Assembly (NCBI GenBank): GCA_030044035.1
Contig: JASHWN010000165.1
Location: forward strand, 1-8,846
Source of the DNA: Xanthobacteraceae bacterium
Lineage (GTDB): Bacteria; Pseudomonadota; Alphaproteobacteria; Rhizobiales; Xanthobacteraceae
Reading direction: 5' to 3'
DNA: 8,846 bases
Position numbers and translations under genes: made by a program. The first letter of the stretch is position 1, and each line of letters starts with the position of its first letter. Positions 1-6,274 of this stretch are shown here, one piece after another. The notes under the pieces are model-generated. The model was given only the letters and a program-made list of their open reading frames with translations, ran no database searches and had not been told where the DNA came from.

Positions 1-488
1 GCGAGCGCCGTGGTCATGATGCCCTGGAAGAAATCGCGCGCCGCGATGACGCGCTCGCCGCGCGCGCTCTTGGCGACTATTTCGCCGTCGAGCGCGGCCA
101 GCACCAGCGCCCATTCGGAGGCCGGATCGGCATGGGCGAGGCTGCCGCAGAAGGTGCCGCGGTTGCGGATCGGATAATGCGCGATGTGCCGCACCACGCC
201 GGCGAGGAATGTGCCGAGCGGCCCGTCGCAGACCGGCCGCTGAAACGCGGCGTGACGCACGCAAGCGCCGATGACCAGCTTGCCGCCGCTCACTTCGAGG
301 CGATCCAGCGCCGCGATGCCGTTGATATCGACGAGGTGGCCCGGCTTGGCGAGCCGAAACGCCATGGTCGGGACCAGGCTTTGACCGCCGGCGAGCACGC
401 GGCCATCCTCGGGCGCGACCTCCGCCAGCAATGCCACTGCTTCATCGACGGTTTTCGGCGCGTGATAGCGAAACGCCGCAGGTTTCAT
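1..488 (-). CDS. Molybdenum hydroxylase FAD-binding subunit (CoxM/CutM family), partial, C-terminus outside window
   Basis: The first 162 residues of a medium subunit that passes electrons from the FeS subunit to FAD in xanthine-dehydrogenase/CO-dehydrogenase-type hydroxylases. The start ATG (complement of 486-488) opens with MKPAAFRYHAPKTVDEAVALL, the usual N-terminus of this family and very like the MKPPPFSYHDPRTVADAVGLL of the paralogue starting at 744. The FAD pyrophosphate-binding motif AGGQS is at residues 33-37. The second glycine motif falls in RNRGTFCGSLAHADPASE (residues 108-125), where TFCG replaces the usual T[IM]GG. Family members are about 260-300 residues, so roughly 100-130 residues lie beyond the left edge. 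No good Shine-Dalgarno is visible: a palindromic repeat begins 2 bases upstream of the start and supplies the whole leader. The partner L and S subunits for this copy are presumably further left. The family call is firm; the substrate is unknown. Confidence 0.9.
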   Translation of the reverse strand, partial: MKPAAFRYHAPKTVDEAVALLAEVAPEDGRVLAGGQSLVPTMAFRLAKPGHLVDINGIAALDRLEVSGGKLVIGACVRHAAFQRPVCDGPLGTFLAGVVRHIAHYPIRNRGTFCGSLAHADPASEWALVLAALDGEIVAKSARGERVIAARDFFQGIMTTAL

Positions 489-490
489 CG

Positions 491-568
491 GCTAGTGGTC
501 CGATTCTGACATTCGCATGCAGGTTCGGCATGCTCTGATGCGAATGTCAGAATCAAAGGACCACTAGC
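491..568. repeat. Long imperfect palindrome, copy 1 of a tandem pair
   Basis: The left arm 491-518 pairs with the right arm 538-568 around a 19-base loop. The arms match at every base except for a 3-base bulge (TTT as read on the complement) in the right arm. The core reads GTGGTCC, 4 bases, CTGACATTCG. The loop holds a smaller palindrome, GCATGC...GCATGC. The element lies directly between the start of the minus-strand FAD subunit and copy 2. It resembles the interspersed palindromes found in intergenic DNA of Bradyrhizobium-type genomes; that family assignment is from memory and untested. Confidence 0.85.
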
Positions 569-579
569 AACGACTAGTT

Positions 580-656
580 CCAGTGGAGCTGGATTTGACA
601 TTCGCCCCAGGGGTTTACGGGCAGGTGTGGGGCGAATGTCAAATCCGCTCCACTGG
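580..656. repeat. Long imperfect palindrome, copy 2 of a tandem pair
   Basis: The left arm 580-609 pairs with the right arm 628-656 around an 18-base loop, with a single extra T in the left arm. The core (CAGTGGAGC...GATTTGACATTCGC) is clearly related to copy 1 (TAGTGGTCC...GATTCTGACATTCGC). It differs at several positions, and the matching change in its own opposite arm keeps the stem paired. The spacer between the two copies is only 11 bases (569-579). Together the copies occupy about two thirds of the divergent intergenic region. Downstream, 657-743 contains a TTGACG at 671-676 that could be a -35 box for the plus-strand genes, but no convincing -10 follows it. Confidence 0.85.
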
Positions 657-743
657 TATGAAGTTTGGGATTGACGTATGTTTTTGGACTGATGCACGGT
701 TTTCGGCACAGAGTCAAAAGACGGAACGCTTAAAAGACACGGC

Positions 744-1616
744 ATGAAGCCCCCGCCCTTTTCCTACCATGACCCGCGCACGGTCGCCGACGCAGTCGGC
801 CTGCTCACCAGCCTCGACAACGCCAAGCTGCTCGCCGGCGGGCAGTCCCTCATGCCCATGCTCAACATGCGCTATGTGCTGCCCGACCACGTTGTCGATC
901 TCAACCGCGTCGAGGGTTTGAGCTACATCACGCCGCGCGACGGCGTGCTCGAAATCGGCGCCATGACGCGGCAGCGCGACATCGAATTCTCCGACGTGGT
1001 CGCCGAGCGCTGTCCGCTGATGGCCGAGGCGATCCGTCAAGTCGGCCATCGCCAGACGCGCAACCGCGGCACCATGGGCGGCTCGCTGTGCCACCTCGAC
1101 CCGGCGGCCGAACTGGTGTCGGTCGCCGCCGCGCTCGACGCCACGGTCACCGTCGCTGGCAAAAGCGGCACGCGCCAGATCGATTTCGCCGCGTTTCCGG
1201 TCGCCTATATGACGCCGGCGATCGAGCCCGACGAGTTGTTGACCGCCGCCACGTTTCCGTGCTGGCCGCGCGGCCACGGCTACGCTTTCGTCGAGTTCGC
1301 CCGCCGCCACGGCGATTTCGCCATCGTCTCGGCGGCAGTGCTGATCGAAGAAGACAAAAACGGCAAGGTGACGCGGGCCTCGGTCACGCTTGGCGGCATG
1401 GGACCGGCGCCGGTGCGAGCCTCCGAGGTGGAGCGGATGCTGATCGGCGAAACCATCGAGGAGAAGCGGCTGCGCGACATCTGCGAGTCGTTGCGCAAGC
1501 TCGACGCCATCGAAGACATTCACGCGCCGGCTTCCTATCGCCAGCAATTGGCGACGGTGCTGCCGCGCCGCGCGCTCATCAAGGCGCACGAACGAATCCA
1601 AGGAGCCCGGGCATGA
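744..1616 (+). CDS. coxM-like: Molybdenum hydroxylase FAD-binding subunit (CoxM family)
   Basis: A 290-residue protein of normal length for the FAD subunit of a CoxLMS-type molybdenum hydroxylase. It receives electrons from the 2Fe-2S subunit and hands them to the external acceptor. AGGQS at residues 31-35 and TMGG at 110-113 (within RNRGTMGGSLCHLDP) are the two FAD-binding motifs. FARRHGDFAIVSAAV at 185-199 is the usual mid-domain signature, and the C-terminal CO-dehydrogenase flavoprotein domain ends in SYRQQLATVLPRRAL (residues 264-278). The start is chosen by the conserved MKPPPFSYHDP opening; the Shine-Dalgarno is poor. Its stop overlaps the start of the next gene in an ATGA, so the pair is translationally coupled. 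It is a diverged paralogue (roughly 35-40% identical by eye) of the partial gene at 1-488. The specific substrate cannot be read from this subunit. Confidence 0.95.
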   Translation: MKPPPFSYHDPRTVADAVGLLTSLDNAKLLAGGQSLMPMLNMRYVLPDHVVDLNRVEGLSYITPRDGVLEIGAMTRQRDIEFSDVVAERCPLMAEAIRQVGHRQTRNRGTMGGSLCHLDPAAELVSVAAALDATVTVAGKSGTRQIDFAAFPVAYMTPAIEPDELLTAATFPCWPRGHGYAFVEFARRHGDFAIVSAAVLIEEDKNGKVTRASVTLGGMGPAPVRASEVERMLIGETIEEKRLRDICESLRKLDAIEDIHAPASYRQQLATVLPRRALIKAHERIQGARA

Positions 1617-2113
1617 GCGACACGCGGCAAATCGCCGTCACGGTGAACGGCACGCGCTACCAGGAGACCGTGCCGGTGCGCGTTACGCTCGCCGATTTTC
1701 TGCGCCATCAGCTCGGGCTGACCGGCACGCATCTCGGCTGCGAGCACGGCGTGTGCGGCGCCTGCACCATCTTGCTCGACGGCCGCTCGGCGCGCTCGTG
1801 TCTGATGCTGGCCGTGCAGGCCGACGGGCATGACATTCTCACCGTCGAAGGCATCGCGCCGAATGCCGACACGCTGCATCCGCTGCAGGAGGCGTTCCGC
1901 GACAATCACGGCCTGCAATGCGGCTTCTGCACGCCGGGCATCTTGACGACATTGATCGAGCTCCTTCGCGACAATCCCGATCCGACCGAGGAAGAGGTGC
2001 GCATCGGTATTTCCGGCAATCTGTGCCGCTGTACCGGCTATCAGAACATCGTCATCGCGGCGCTCGACGCGGCGAAGCGGCTGCGCGGTTCTTCGGGTGC
2101 ATCGCGGCCGTAA
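1613..2113 (+). CDS. coxS-like: Molybdenum hydroxylase [2Fe-2S] iron-sulfur subunit (CoxS family)
   Basis: A 166-residue small subunit that relays electrons from the molybdenum site to FAD through two [2Fe-2S] clusters. The N-terminal plant-ferredoxin-type cluster uses C43, C48, C51 and C63 ([16 protein letters not shown]...C). The C-terminal four-helix domain holds the second cluster with C103 and C106 (QCGFCTPG) and C138 and C140 ([12 protein letters not shown]). All eight cysteines are present. The start at 1613 overlaps the coxM-like stop (ATGA) and follows AGGAG at 1601-1605 with 7 bases between. An upstream in-frame extension to 1088 is open but runs through coxM and is not the real start. 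Length and spacing are standard. Expected to assemble with the FAD subunit at 744 and the large subunit encoded on the other strand. Confidence 0.96.
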   Translation: MSDTRQIAVTVNGTRYQETVPVRVTLADFLRHQLGLTGTHLGCEHGVCGACTILLDGRSARSCLMLAVQADGHDILTVEGIAPNADTLHPLQEAFRDNHGLQCGFCTPGILTTLIELLRDNPDPTEEEVRIGISGNLCRCTGYQNIVIAALDAAKRLRGSSGASRP

Positions 2114-2123
2114 CACTTATTCC

Positions 2124-2244
2124 CTCGTCACCACCGGGCTTGACCCGGTGGTCCATGCTGACATTCGGCAGGCAGTACGTTACCGCGTTATCGGGCGAGC
2201 CGAGGTGCTGCATGGATTGCCGGGTCAAGCCCGGCAATGACGAG
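2124..2244. repeat. Nested rhizobial-type palindromic repeat between coxS and the regulator
   Basis: The left block 2124-2157 and right block 2211-2244 are inverted copies of each other at 28 of 34 positions. Each block is also a palindrome by itself: CCACCGGG-CTTGA-CCCGGTGG at the left and ATTGCCGGG-TCAAG-CCCGGCAAT at the right. The six differences are three exchanged base pairs, so each block keeps its own hairpin. The GGGCTTGACCCGG core is a well-known kind of intergenic repeat in Hyphomicrobiales. The 53-base centre (2158-2210) shows no further pairing that I can see. The element fills 121 of the 150 bases between coxS and the regulator and ends 19 bases before the regulator start. Confidence 0.9.
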
Positions 2245-2263
2245 AGGTTATTGAGATGATCCG

Positions 2264-3142
2264 ATGCCCGTACGCTTCGACGACATCGGTAACCGGCTCA
2301 AGGCGTTCCGCCTCGGCTCCGGATTGTCGGCCGAGGAGATCGCGCAACGGCTCGGCATTTCACGCACCGCGCTCTACCGCTTCGAGAAGGGCGAACTTGC
2401 CAAGATCGAGACGCTGGAGAATCTGGCCGAGCTCTTACAAGTCTCGGTGCCGACGCTGCTCGGCGTCGGCGTCGAGTACATCGCCTCGGCGGTGAGCTAT
2501 TTCGAGCGCATGCGGCAGATCGAGGAAACCGCCGAGCACATCATCGTGCTGGCCGGCCCGATCTCCTACGTACTCTCCTCCGACGCGTTCGACCGCGCGC
2601 TCGGCGACATGCTGCGCGAATCCGTGCCGGACGGCATCGTCAACCGCGAACGCGCGGCGACGCAGATCGACGAGCTGATGGTGGTCTTGAAACAGCGCAA
2701 GGCGTGCTATCGGCGCCGCCGGCCGGCGATCGTGAATCTGATCTCGGCCGCCGAGATGGAGCGCTTTCTGCGCAACGGGTTGGTCGGACGGCTCGACCTG
2801 CCGGAGGCGCTGCGCCGCGAGCGCCGCGCGCTCGCGCGCGCCGAAGCCGAGCATTTCATCGCCCTGATGGAGAACGAGCCGATCGGGGTGCAGATCGGCA
2901 TCGTGCTCGACACCTTGCCGCATACCAGCTTTCAGATTTTTCGCCAGCCCGACCGGCAGATTTTGGCGCTGAGCCCGTTCCGGCTCGGCGAGGAGCCGAA
3001 CATCCGCGTCGGCGTGGCGATGATCACCTCGGCGCCGGAAGCCTTGGCGCTGCACGAGAAGATGGCGCGCGAGCTGTGGGCCAGCGCGCTCAAAGGCCCC
3101 GCCGCCGTGCGCTTCATGCGCGCGATGATCGACAAGTTTTGA
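2264..3142 (+). CDS. XRE-family helix-turn-helix transcriptional regulator
   Basis: A 292-residue protein with an N-terminal XRE/Cro-type DNA-binding domain at about residues 8-67. LSAEEIAQRLGISRTALYRF (21-40) contains the turn and recognition helix, followed by EKGELAKIETLENLAELLQV. The remaining ~220 residues are well-formed and mostly helical-looking, with no cupin, peptidase or periplasmic-binding motif that I recognise; they presumably sense an effector or mediate dimerisation. No membrane segment or signal peptide is seen. The start at 2264 has a weak GAG about 8 bases upstream and gives the normal beginning for the HTH. The gene follows coxMS on the same strand, separated by a palindromic repeat, and is convergent with the large-subunit gene (44 bases between stops, no strong terminator). 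Position suggests control of the hydroxylase genes; this is inference. Confidence 0.85.
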   Translation: MPVRFDDIGNRLKAFRLGSGLSAEEIAQRLGISRTALYRFEKGELAKIETLENLAELLQVSVPTLLGVGVEYIASAVSYFERMRQIEETAEHIIVLAGPISYVLSSDAFDRALGDMLRESVPDGIVNRERAATQIDELMVVLKQRKACYRRRRPAIVNLISAAEMERFLRNGLVGRLDLPEALRRERRALARAEAEHFIALMENEPIGVQIGIVLDTLPHTSFQIFRQPDRQILALSPFRLGEEPNIRVGVAMITSAPEALALHEKMARELWASALKGPAAVRFMRAMIDKF

Positions 3143-3186
3143 TCTGCGGCGCAAACGACCACGCAGCGCAGTAGGGAATCCAAGAA

Positions 3187-5523
3187 TTATTCGGCCGCCG
3201 CCCGCGCCTCGTGCGCCTTGATCGCCGCCCAGACGCGGTCCGGCGTCGCCGGCATATCGAGGTGCTCGATGCCAAGCGGCTTTAAGGCGTCGAGCACGGC
3301 GCCGATCACCGCGGGCGGCGCGCCGGTGGCGCCGGCTTCGCCGGCCCCTTTGACGCCGAGCGGATTGGTTTTGGCCGGTACCTCCGTCAGCTCGGACGAA
3401 AGCTCCGGAAAATCGTCGGCGCGCGGCATGGCGTAATCCTGGAAGCTGCCGGTGACGAGCTGGCCGGCATCGTCGAACACGATGCGCTCCATCAGCGCCT
3501 GGCCGACGCCCTGCGCCACGCCGCCGTGGATTTGGCCTTCGCACAGCAAGCGATTCATGACGCGGCCGACGTCGTCGACCGCAGCATAGCGCGCCAAGGT
3601 GACGAGGCCGGTCTCGGCATCGATCTCGACCTCGCAGACGTGGCAGCCGTTCGGATAATTCGGCGGCTCGGCCGCGAACGTGCCGGAGGCCTCGAGCCCG
3701 ACGTCGAATTGCGGCGGCAGCATCGCCGGGCGATAGAACGCCTGCGCCACCGCGGTGAGCGGCAGCGCCCGGTCGGTGCCGACGATGCGGAACGCGCCGT
3801 CCGCAAATTCGATGTCGCCGGCGGCGGCTTCCAGCATCATCGCCGCCATCGGCTTCGCCTTCTCGATGATGGCGTCGGCGGCGCGTCGCAGCGCATTGCC
3901 GCCGACATGCATGGAGCGCGAGCCATAGGTGCCGCGGCCGATCGGCACCGCGTCGGTGTCGCCCTGCACGAAGCGGATGTTCTCGAACGGCACGCCGAGC
4001 CATTCGCTGACCATCTGCGCGTACACGGTTTGGTGGCCCTGGCCGTGCGAATGGGTGCCGGCCAGTATAGTCAGCATGCCGCTCGGATCGAAGCGCAGCA
4101 CCATGCGCTCGTTGAACACCGCGGCCTCTTCGAGAAAATAGCCGATGCCGCGGCCGCGCAGTTTTCCGCGTTTCTTGGATTCGGCGGCGCGTTTGCCAAA
4201 GCCGTTCCAGTCGGCGAGATGCAGGCATTCGTCCATGACGTGGACGAAATCGCCGCTGTCATAGGTGATGCCGGTGCCGAGTCTGTGCGGCATGGCGGCG
4301 GCCGGAATGAAATTGCGCCGCCTGATCTCGACCGGATCGATCGAGAGGACGCGGGCGGCACGGTCGAGCAATTGCTCGATCAGATAGGTCGCTTCCGGCC
4401 GGCCGGCACCGCGATAGGGCGCGAGCGGAATGGTGTTGGTCAGCACCGCGCGGCCGAGGACGTGCACCGCCGGGATCTGATAGACGCCGGGCGCAAGCCG
4501 CATCGCGAACAGCGGCACCACCATGGCGGCGCCGAACACGTGCGAGCCCATATTGTGCAGCGCGTTGACGCGCAGCGCCAAAATCTTGCCGGCCGCATCG
4601 AGCGCCAATTCGCCGGTGACGACCTGATCGCGCCCTTGCGAGTCGCCGAGCAGCGCCTCGACCCGCGTCGAGACCCATTTGACCGGCCGGCCGCCGACCC
4701 TGCGCGACGCCCAGACCACGAGCGCGTCCTCCGGATAGCCGCCGTGCTTCATGCCAAAGCCGCCGCCGACGTCGGGCGAAAGGACGCGCAGCTTGGTCTC
4801 GGGAATCTTCAGCACCTGCCCGGCGACGGCCGAGCGCGTGCCGTGCGGATTCTGCGAGGTCGAATAGAGCGTGTAGCTCTCGCTGTCGGGATGATACTGG
4901 CCGATGGCGGCGCGCGGCTCGATCGAATTCGCGGTGATGCGGTTGTTGCGGAGCTTCAAGGTCACGACGTGCTTGGCGGCGGCGAACGCGGCGTCGGTTG
5001 CGTCCTTGTTGCCCATCATCAGCGTGAACGAGACATTGTTGGGCGCGGCGTCCCACAGCACGGGCGCGCCTTGCTTGACCGCGTCCTCGACGTCGGTCAC
5101 CGCCGGCAGCGGCTCGTACTCGATGTCGATCAATTCGGCGGCATCGCGCGCCTGCGCCAAACTCTCGGCGACCACGAATGCGACGCGGTCGCCGACCGCG
5201 CGCACCTTGTCGGTGGCGAGGATGGCGCGCAGCGTGCGAAAGCCTTTCGGCCCGCCCATGTCTTCCGGCATCGGCGGCGCCAGACCGCCGAGCCTGTCGG
5301 CAACCACGTCGGCGCCGGTGAGCACCGCCAGCACGCCGGGCGCTGTCTTGGCTTTCGCCGTGTCGATGCGCTTGATCCGCGCGTGGGCGTGCGGCGACAT
5401 GACCAGCACGCCATGGCACTGCAGCGGCAGCTCGATGTCGTCGACGTAGCGGCCGCGGCCGGTGATGAAGCGCGGATCCTCCACGCGCGGGACGGGCTGC
5501 CCGATGCCGAACTTCTGTTGCAC
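3187..5523 (-). CDS. coxL-like: Molybdenum hydroxylase large subunit, molybdopterin-binding (CoxL-like, not form I CO dehydrogenase)
   Basis: A 778-residue catalytic subunit of the xanthine oxidase/CO-dehydrogenase family, normal length. The N-terminal GIGQPVPRVEDPRFITGRGRY begins the a/b-hammerhead domain (to about residue 140). Cofactor-binding motifs are DVGGGFGMKHGG (251-262), HSHGQGHQT (491-499) and GTYGSRSM (531-538). The C-terminal GVKGAGEAGATGAP carries the expected catalytic glutamate at E729. The active-site loop is PYRGAGRPE (369-377), not AYxCSFR with the Cu-binding cysteine, so CO oxidation is unlikely and the substrate is unknown. The start codon is GTG (complement of 5521-5523), supported by AGGAG at 5530-5534 with 6 bases between. 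It lies on the opposite strand from its likely M and S partners at 744-2113, an unusual arrangement. A candidate promoter is at 5577-5605. Confidence 0.95.
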   Translation of the reverse strand: MQQKFGIGQPVPRVEDPRFITGRGRYVDDIELPLQCHGVLVMSPHAHARIKRIDTAKAKTAPGVLAVLTGADVVADRLGGLAPPMPEDMGGPKGFRTLRAILATDKVRAVGDRVAFVVAESLAQARDAAELIDIEYEPLPAVTDVEDAVKQGAPVLWDAAPNNVSFTLMMGNKDATDAAFAAAKHVVTLKLRNNRITANSIEPRAAIGQYHPDSESYTLYSTSQNPHGTRSAVAGQVLKIPETKLRVLSPDVGGGFGMKHGGYPEDALVVWASRRVGGRPVKWVSTRVEALLGDSQGRDQVVTGELALDAAGKILALRVNALHNMGSHVFGAAMVVPLFAMRLAPGVYQIPAVHVLGRAVLTNTIPLAPYRGAGRPEATYLIEQLLDRAARVLSIDPVEIRRRNFIPAAAMPHRLGTGITYDSGDFVHVMDECLHLADWNGFGKRAAESKKRGKLRGRGIGYFLEEAAVFNERMVLRFDPSGMLTILAGTHSHGQGHQTVYAQMVSEWLGVPFENIRFVQGDTDAVPIGRGTYGSRSMHVGGNALRRAADAIIEKAKPMAAMMLEAAAGDIEFADGAFRIVGTDRALPLTAVAQAFYRPAMLPPQFDVGLEASGTFAAEPPNYPNGCHVCEVEIDAETGLVTLARYAAVDDVGRVMNRLLCEGQIHGGVAQGVGQALMERIVFDDAGQLVTGSFQDYAMPRADDFPELSSELTEVPAKTNPLGVKGAGEAGATGAPPAVIGAVLDALKPLGIEHLDMPATPDRVWAAIKAHEARAAAE

Positions 5524-5529
5524 GCGTCT

Positions 5530-5534
5530 CTCCT
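5530..5534 (-). promoter_or_regulatory. Shine-Dalgarno that fixes a GTG start for the large subunit
   Basis: On the minus strand AGGAG lies 6 bases before GTG (complement of 5521-5523). No ATG gives the conserved N-terminus, so this site decides the start. Confidence 0.8.
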
Positions 5535-5576
5535 GACGATCCTCCCCTACGGAGCCAAGCGCCGCGGGGAAGGAAA

Positions 5577-5605
5577 TTTATACAGGCGAACGCGTGCGAT
5601 GAGAA
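5577..5605 (-). promoter_or_regulatory. Candidate promoter for the coxL-like gene
   Basis: The minus strand reads TTCTCA (5605-5600), 17 bases, TATAAA (5582-5577). The -35 matches TTGACA at four of six positions and the -10 matches TATAAT at five of six. Spacing is optimal, and a leader of roughly 50 bases would precede the GTG start at 5523. It begins immediately downstream of the terminator hairpin of the preceding gene. Judged by eye only. Confidence 0.4.
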
Positions 5606-5637
5606 TGGACGGCCGCCGGTTGCCCGGCGGCCGTCCA
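5606..5637 (-). terminator. Strong GC hairpin, likely terminator of the secreted-protein gene
   Basis: A perfect 14-bp stem (TGGACGGCCGCCGG, 5606-5619, with its complement 5624-5637) closes a 4-base loop. It begins 31 bases past the stop of the minus-strand gene at 5669. On the minus strand it is followed by TTCTC, so the T-tract is weak. On the plus strand it is followed by CTTT, and there is no plus-strand gene nearby to end. Confidence 0.65.
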
Positions 5638-5668
5638 CTTTGCCCGATGATGCGCTCGGCCGCTGTGC

Positions 5669-6193
5669 TCAGCCCCACCGGACCGCGATGGCGCCCGCGA
5701 TCGAGCGCGGCCGTGTGCGCACGGCGTGGCCGTCATTGCCGGATTGGATCACCCACTCGCCGCCTTCGCGGCCGACGATCTTGCCGACGTGGTGCGGCCA
5801 CACCACCACCGCTCCGACGCCGGCCGGGCCGGCATGTCCCCAGTGCGCCCAGTTGCGCGCCAGATTGAAGGCCGGATTGGCAACGCCGAGCAGTTGGCGC
5901 ATGTACCAGCCGCACCAGGCCGCCGGACGCGGGCCGTAGCCGCCGCGATAGGCGGTGCGCCGCAGCCCGTCGCCGCTCGGCTGCTGCGACCAGCCCTGAG
6001 AATAGCCTCCACCCGCTTCCGCATAACGCCGGGCGTAACCATACCGCACATAATGGCGATATTCGTGGCGCTGAGCGTAATGACGATACTGGTGCCGATT
6101 ATACGTGTCGTGATGATGATATTCGCGCGCCTCGGCGGACTGCGCCAACACACATGCGGCCGCAACGGCCATCGTTAAGGTCCCCAACTTCAT
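5669..6193 (-). CDS. Secreted His/Tyr-rich protein with possible CHAP/NlpC-like cysteine hydrolase domain
   Basis: A 174-residue protein beginning with a signal peptide (MKLGTLTMAVAAACVLAQSAEA, predicted cut near A20-E21-A22). Residues 23-57 are unusually rich in His, Tyr and Arg (EYHHHDTYNRHQYRHYAQRH). From about residue 88 a compact domain follows: AWCGWYMRQLLG with C94, then GAVVVWPHHVGKIVG with H134/H135, then VIQSGNDGHAVRTRPRS with N153. The order Cys, His, Asn with a GxVVVWxxHVG strand resembles CHAP/NlpC/P60-type cysteine hydrolases acting on cell-wall peptides; catalysis is inferred. Related small hypothetical proteins are common in Bradyrhizobium-like bacteria (from memory). The start has AGGAG at 6202-6206, 8 bases upstream. 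The gene is followed by a strong hairpin terminator, so it is probably monocistronic. The His-rich segment might bind metal. Coding status is firm, function tentative. Confidence 0.8.
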   Translation of the reverse strand: MKLGTLTMAVAAACVLAQSAEAREYHHHDTYNRHQYRHYAQRHEYRHYVRYGYARRYAEAGGGYSQGWSQQPSGDGLRRTAYRGGYGPRPAAWCGWYMRQLLGVANPAFNLARNWAHWGHAGPAGVGAVVVWPHHVGKIVGREGGEWVIQSGNDGHAVRTRPRSIAGAIAVRWG

Positions 6194-6245
6194 GCGATCT
6201 ACTCCTACGCTTTACTTCGAGTTTGCCGTGCTTCCACCTGCCAAC

Positions 6246-6274
6246 AAAAAACCGCCAATCCGTGAGGATGGCGG
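6246..6274 (-). terminator. Rho-independent terminator, minus strand
   Basis: The arms 6252-6261 and 6266-6274 form a 9-bp stem with one bulged base and a GTGA loop (TCAC on the transcribed sense). On the minus strand it is followed by six T (complement of 6246-6251) and then GTT. It is the best intrinsic terminator in the window. It lies 52 bases upstream of the secreted-protein start and about 460 bases past the DctP stop. Confidence 0.75.

Noticed and set aside
491..656. CRISPR-like array or integron site
   Set aside because: There are only two units, each a long palindrome, with no regular direct repeat and spacer pattern and no cas or integrase gene nearby.
485..745. An 86-codon minus-strand frame across the tandem palindromes
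   Set aside because: It is made mostly of repeat sequence, overlaps the start of the real FAD subunit and has no coding signature.
714..1601. A 295-codon minus-strand frame opposite coxM-like gene
   Set aside because: It mirrors the real FAD-subunit gene on the plus strand and has no recognisable motif.
3143..3186. Bidirectional terminator between the convergent regulator and large-subunit genes
   Set aside because: Only a 5-bp CTGCG/CGCAG stem with a 13-base loop and no T-run is visible, too weak to call.
2435..4228. A 597-codon open frame on the minus strand
   Set aside because: It runs antisense through the XRE gene and out of frame through the large-subunit gene. The composition is Arg/Ala-rich with no family features.
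3187..5523. Calling the enzyme an aerobic CO dehydrogenase
   Set aside because: The loop is PYRGAGR, lacking the copper-binding cysteine of AYxCSFR.
3526..5868. A 780-codon open frame on the plus strand
   Set aside because: It is antisense to the large-subunit gene, low in complexity (rich in Arg, His, Asp, Ala) and without domain signatures. It is a shadow of high GC at third positions.
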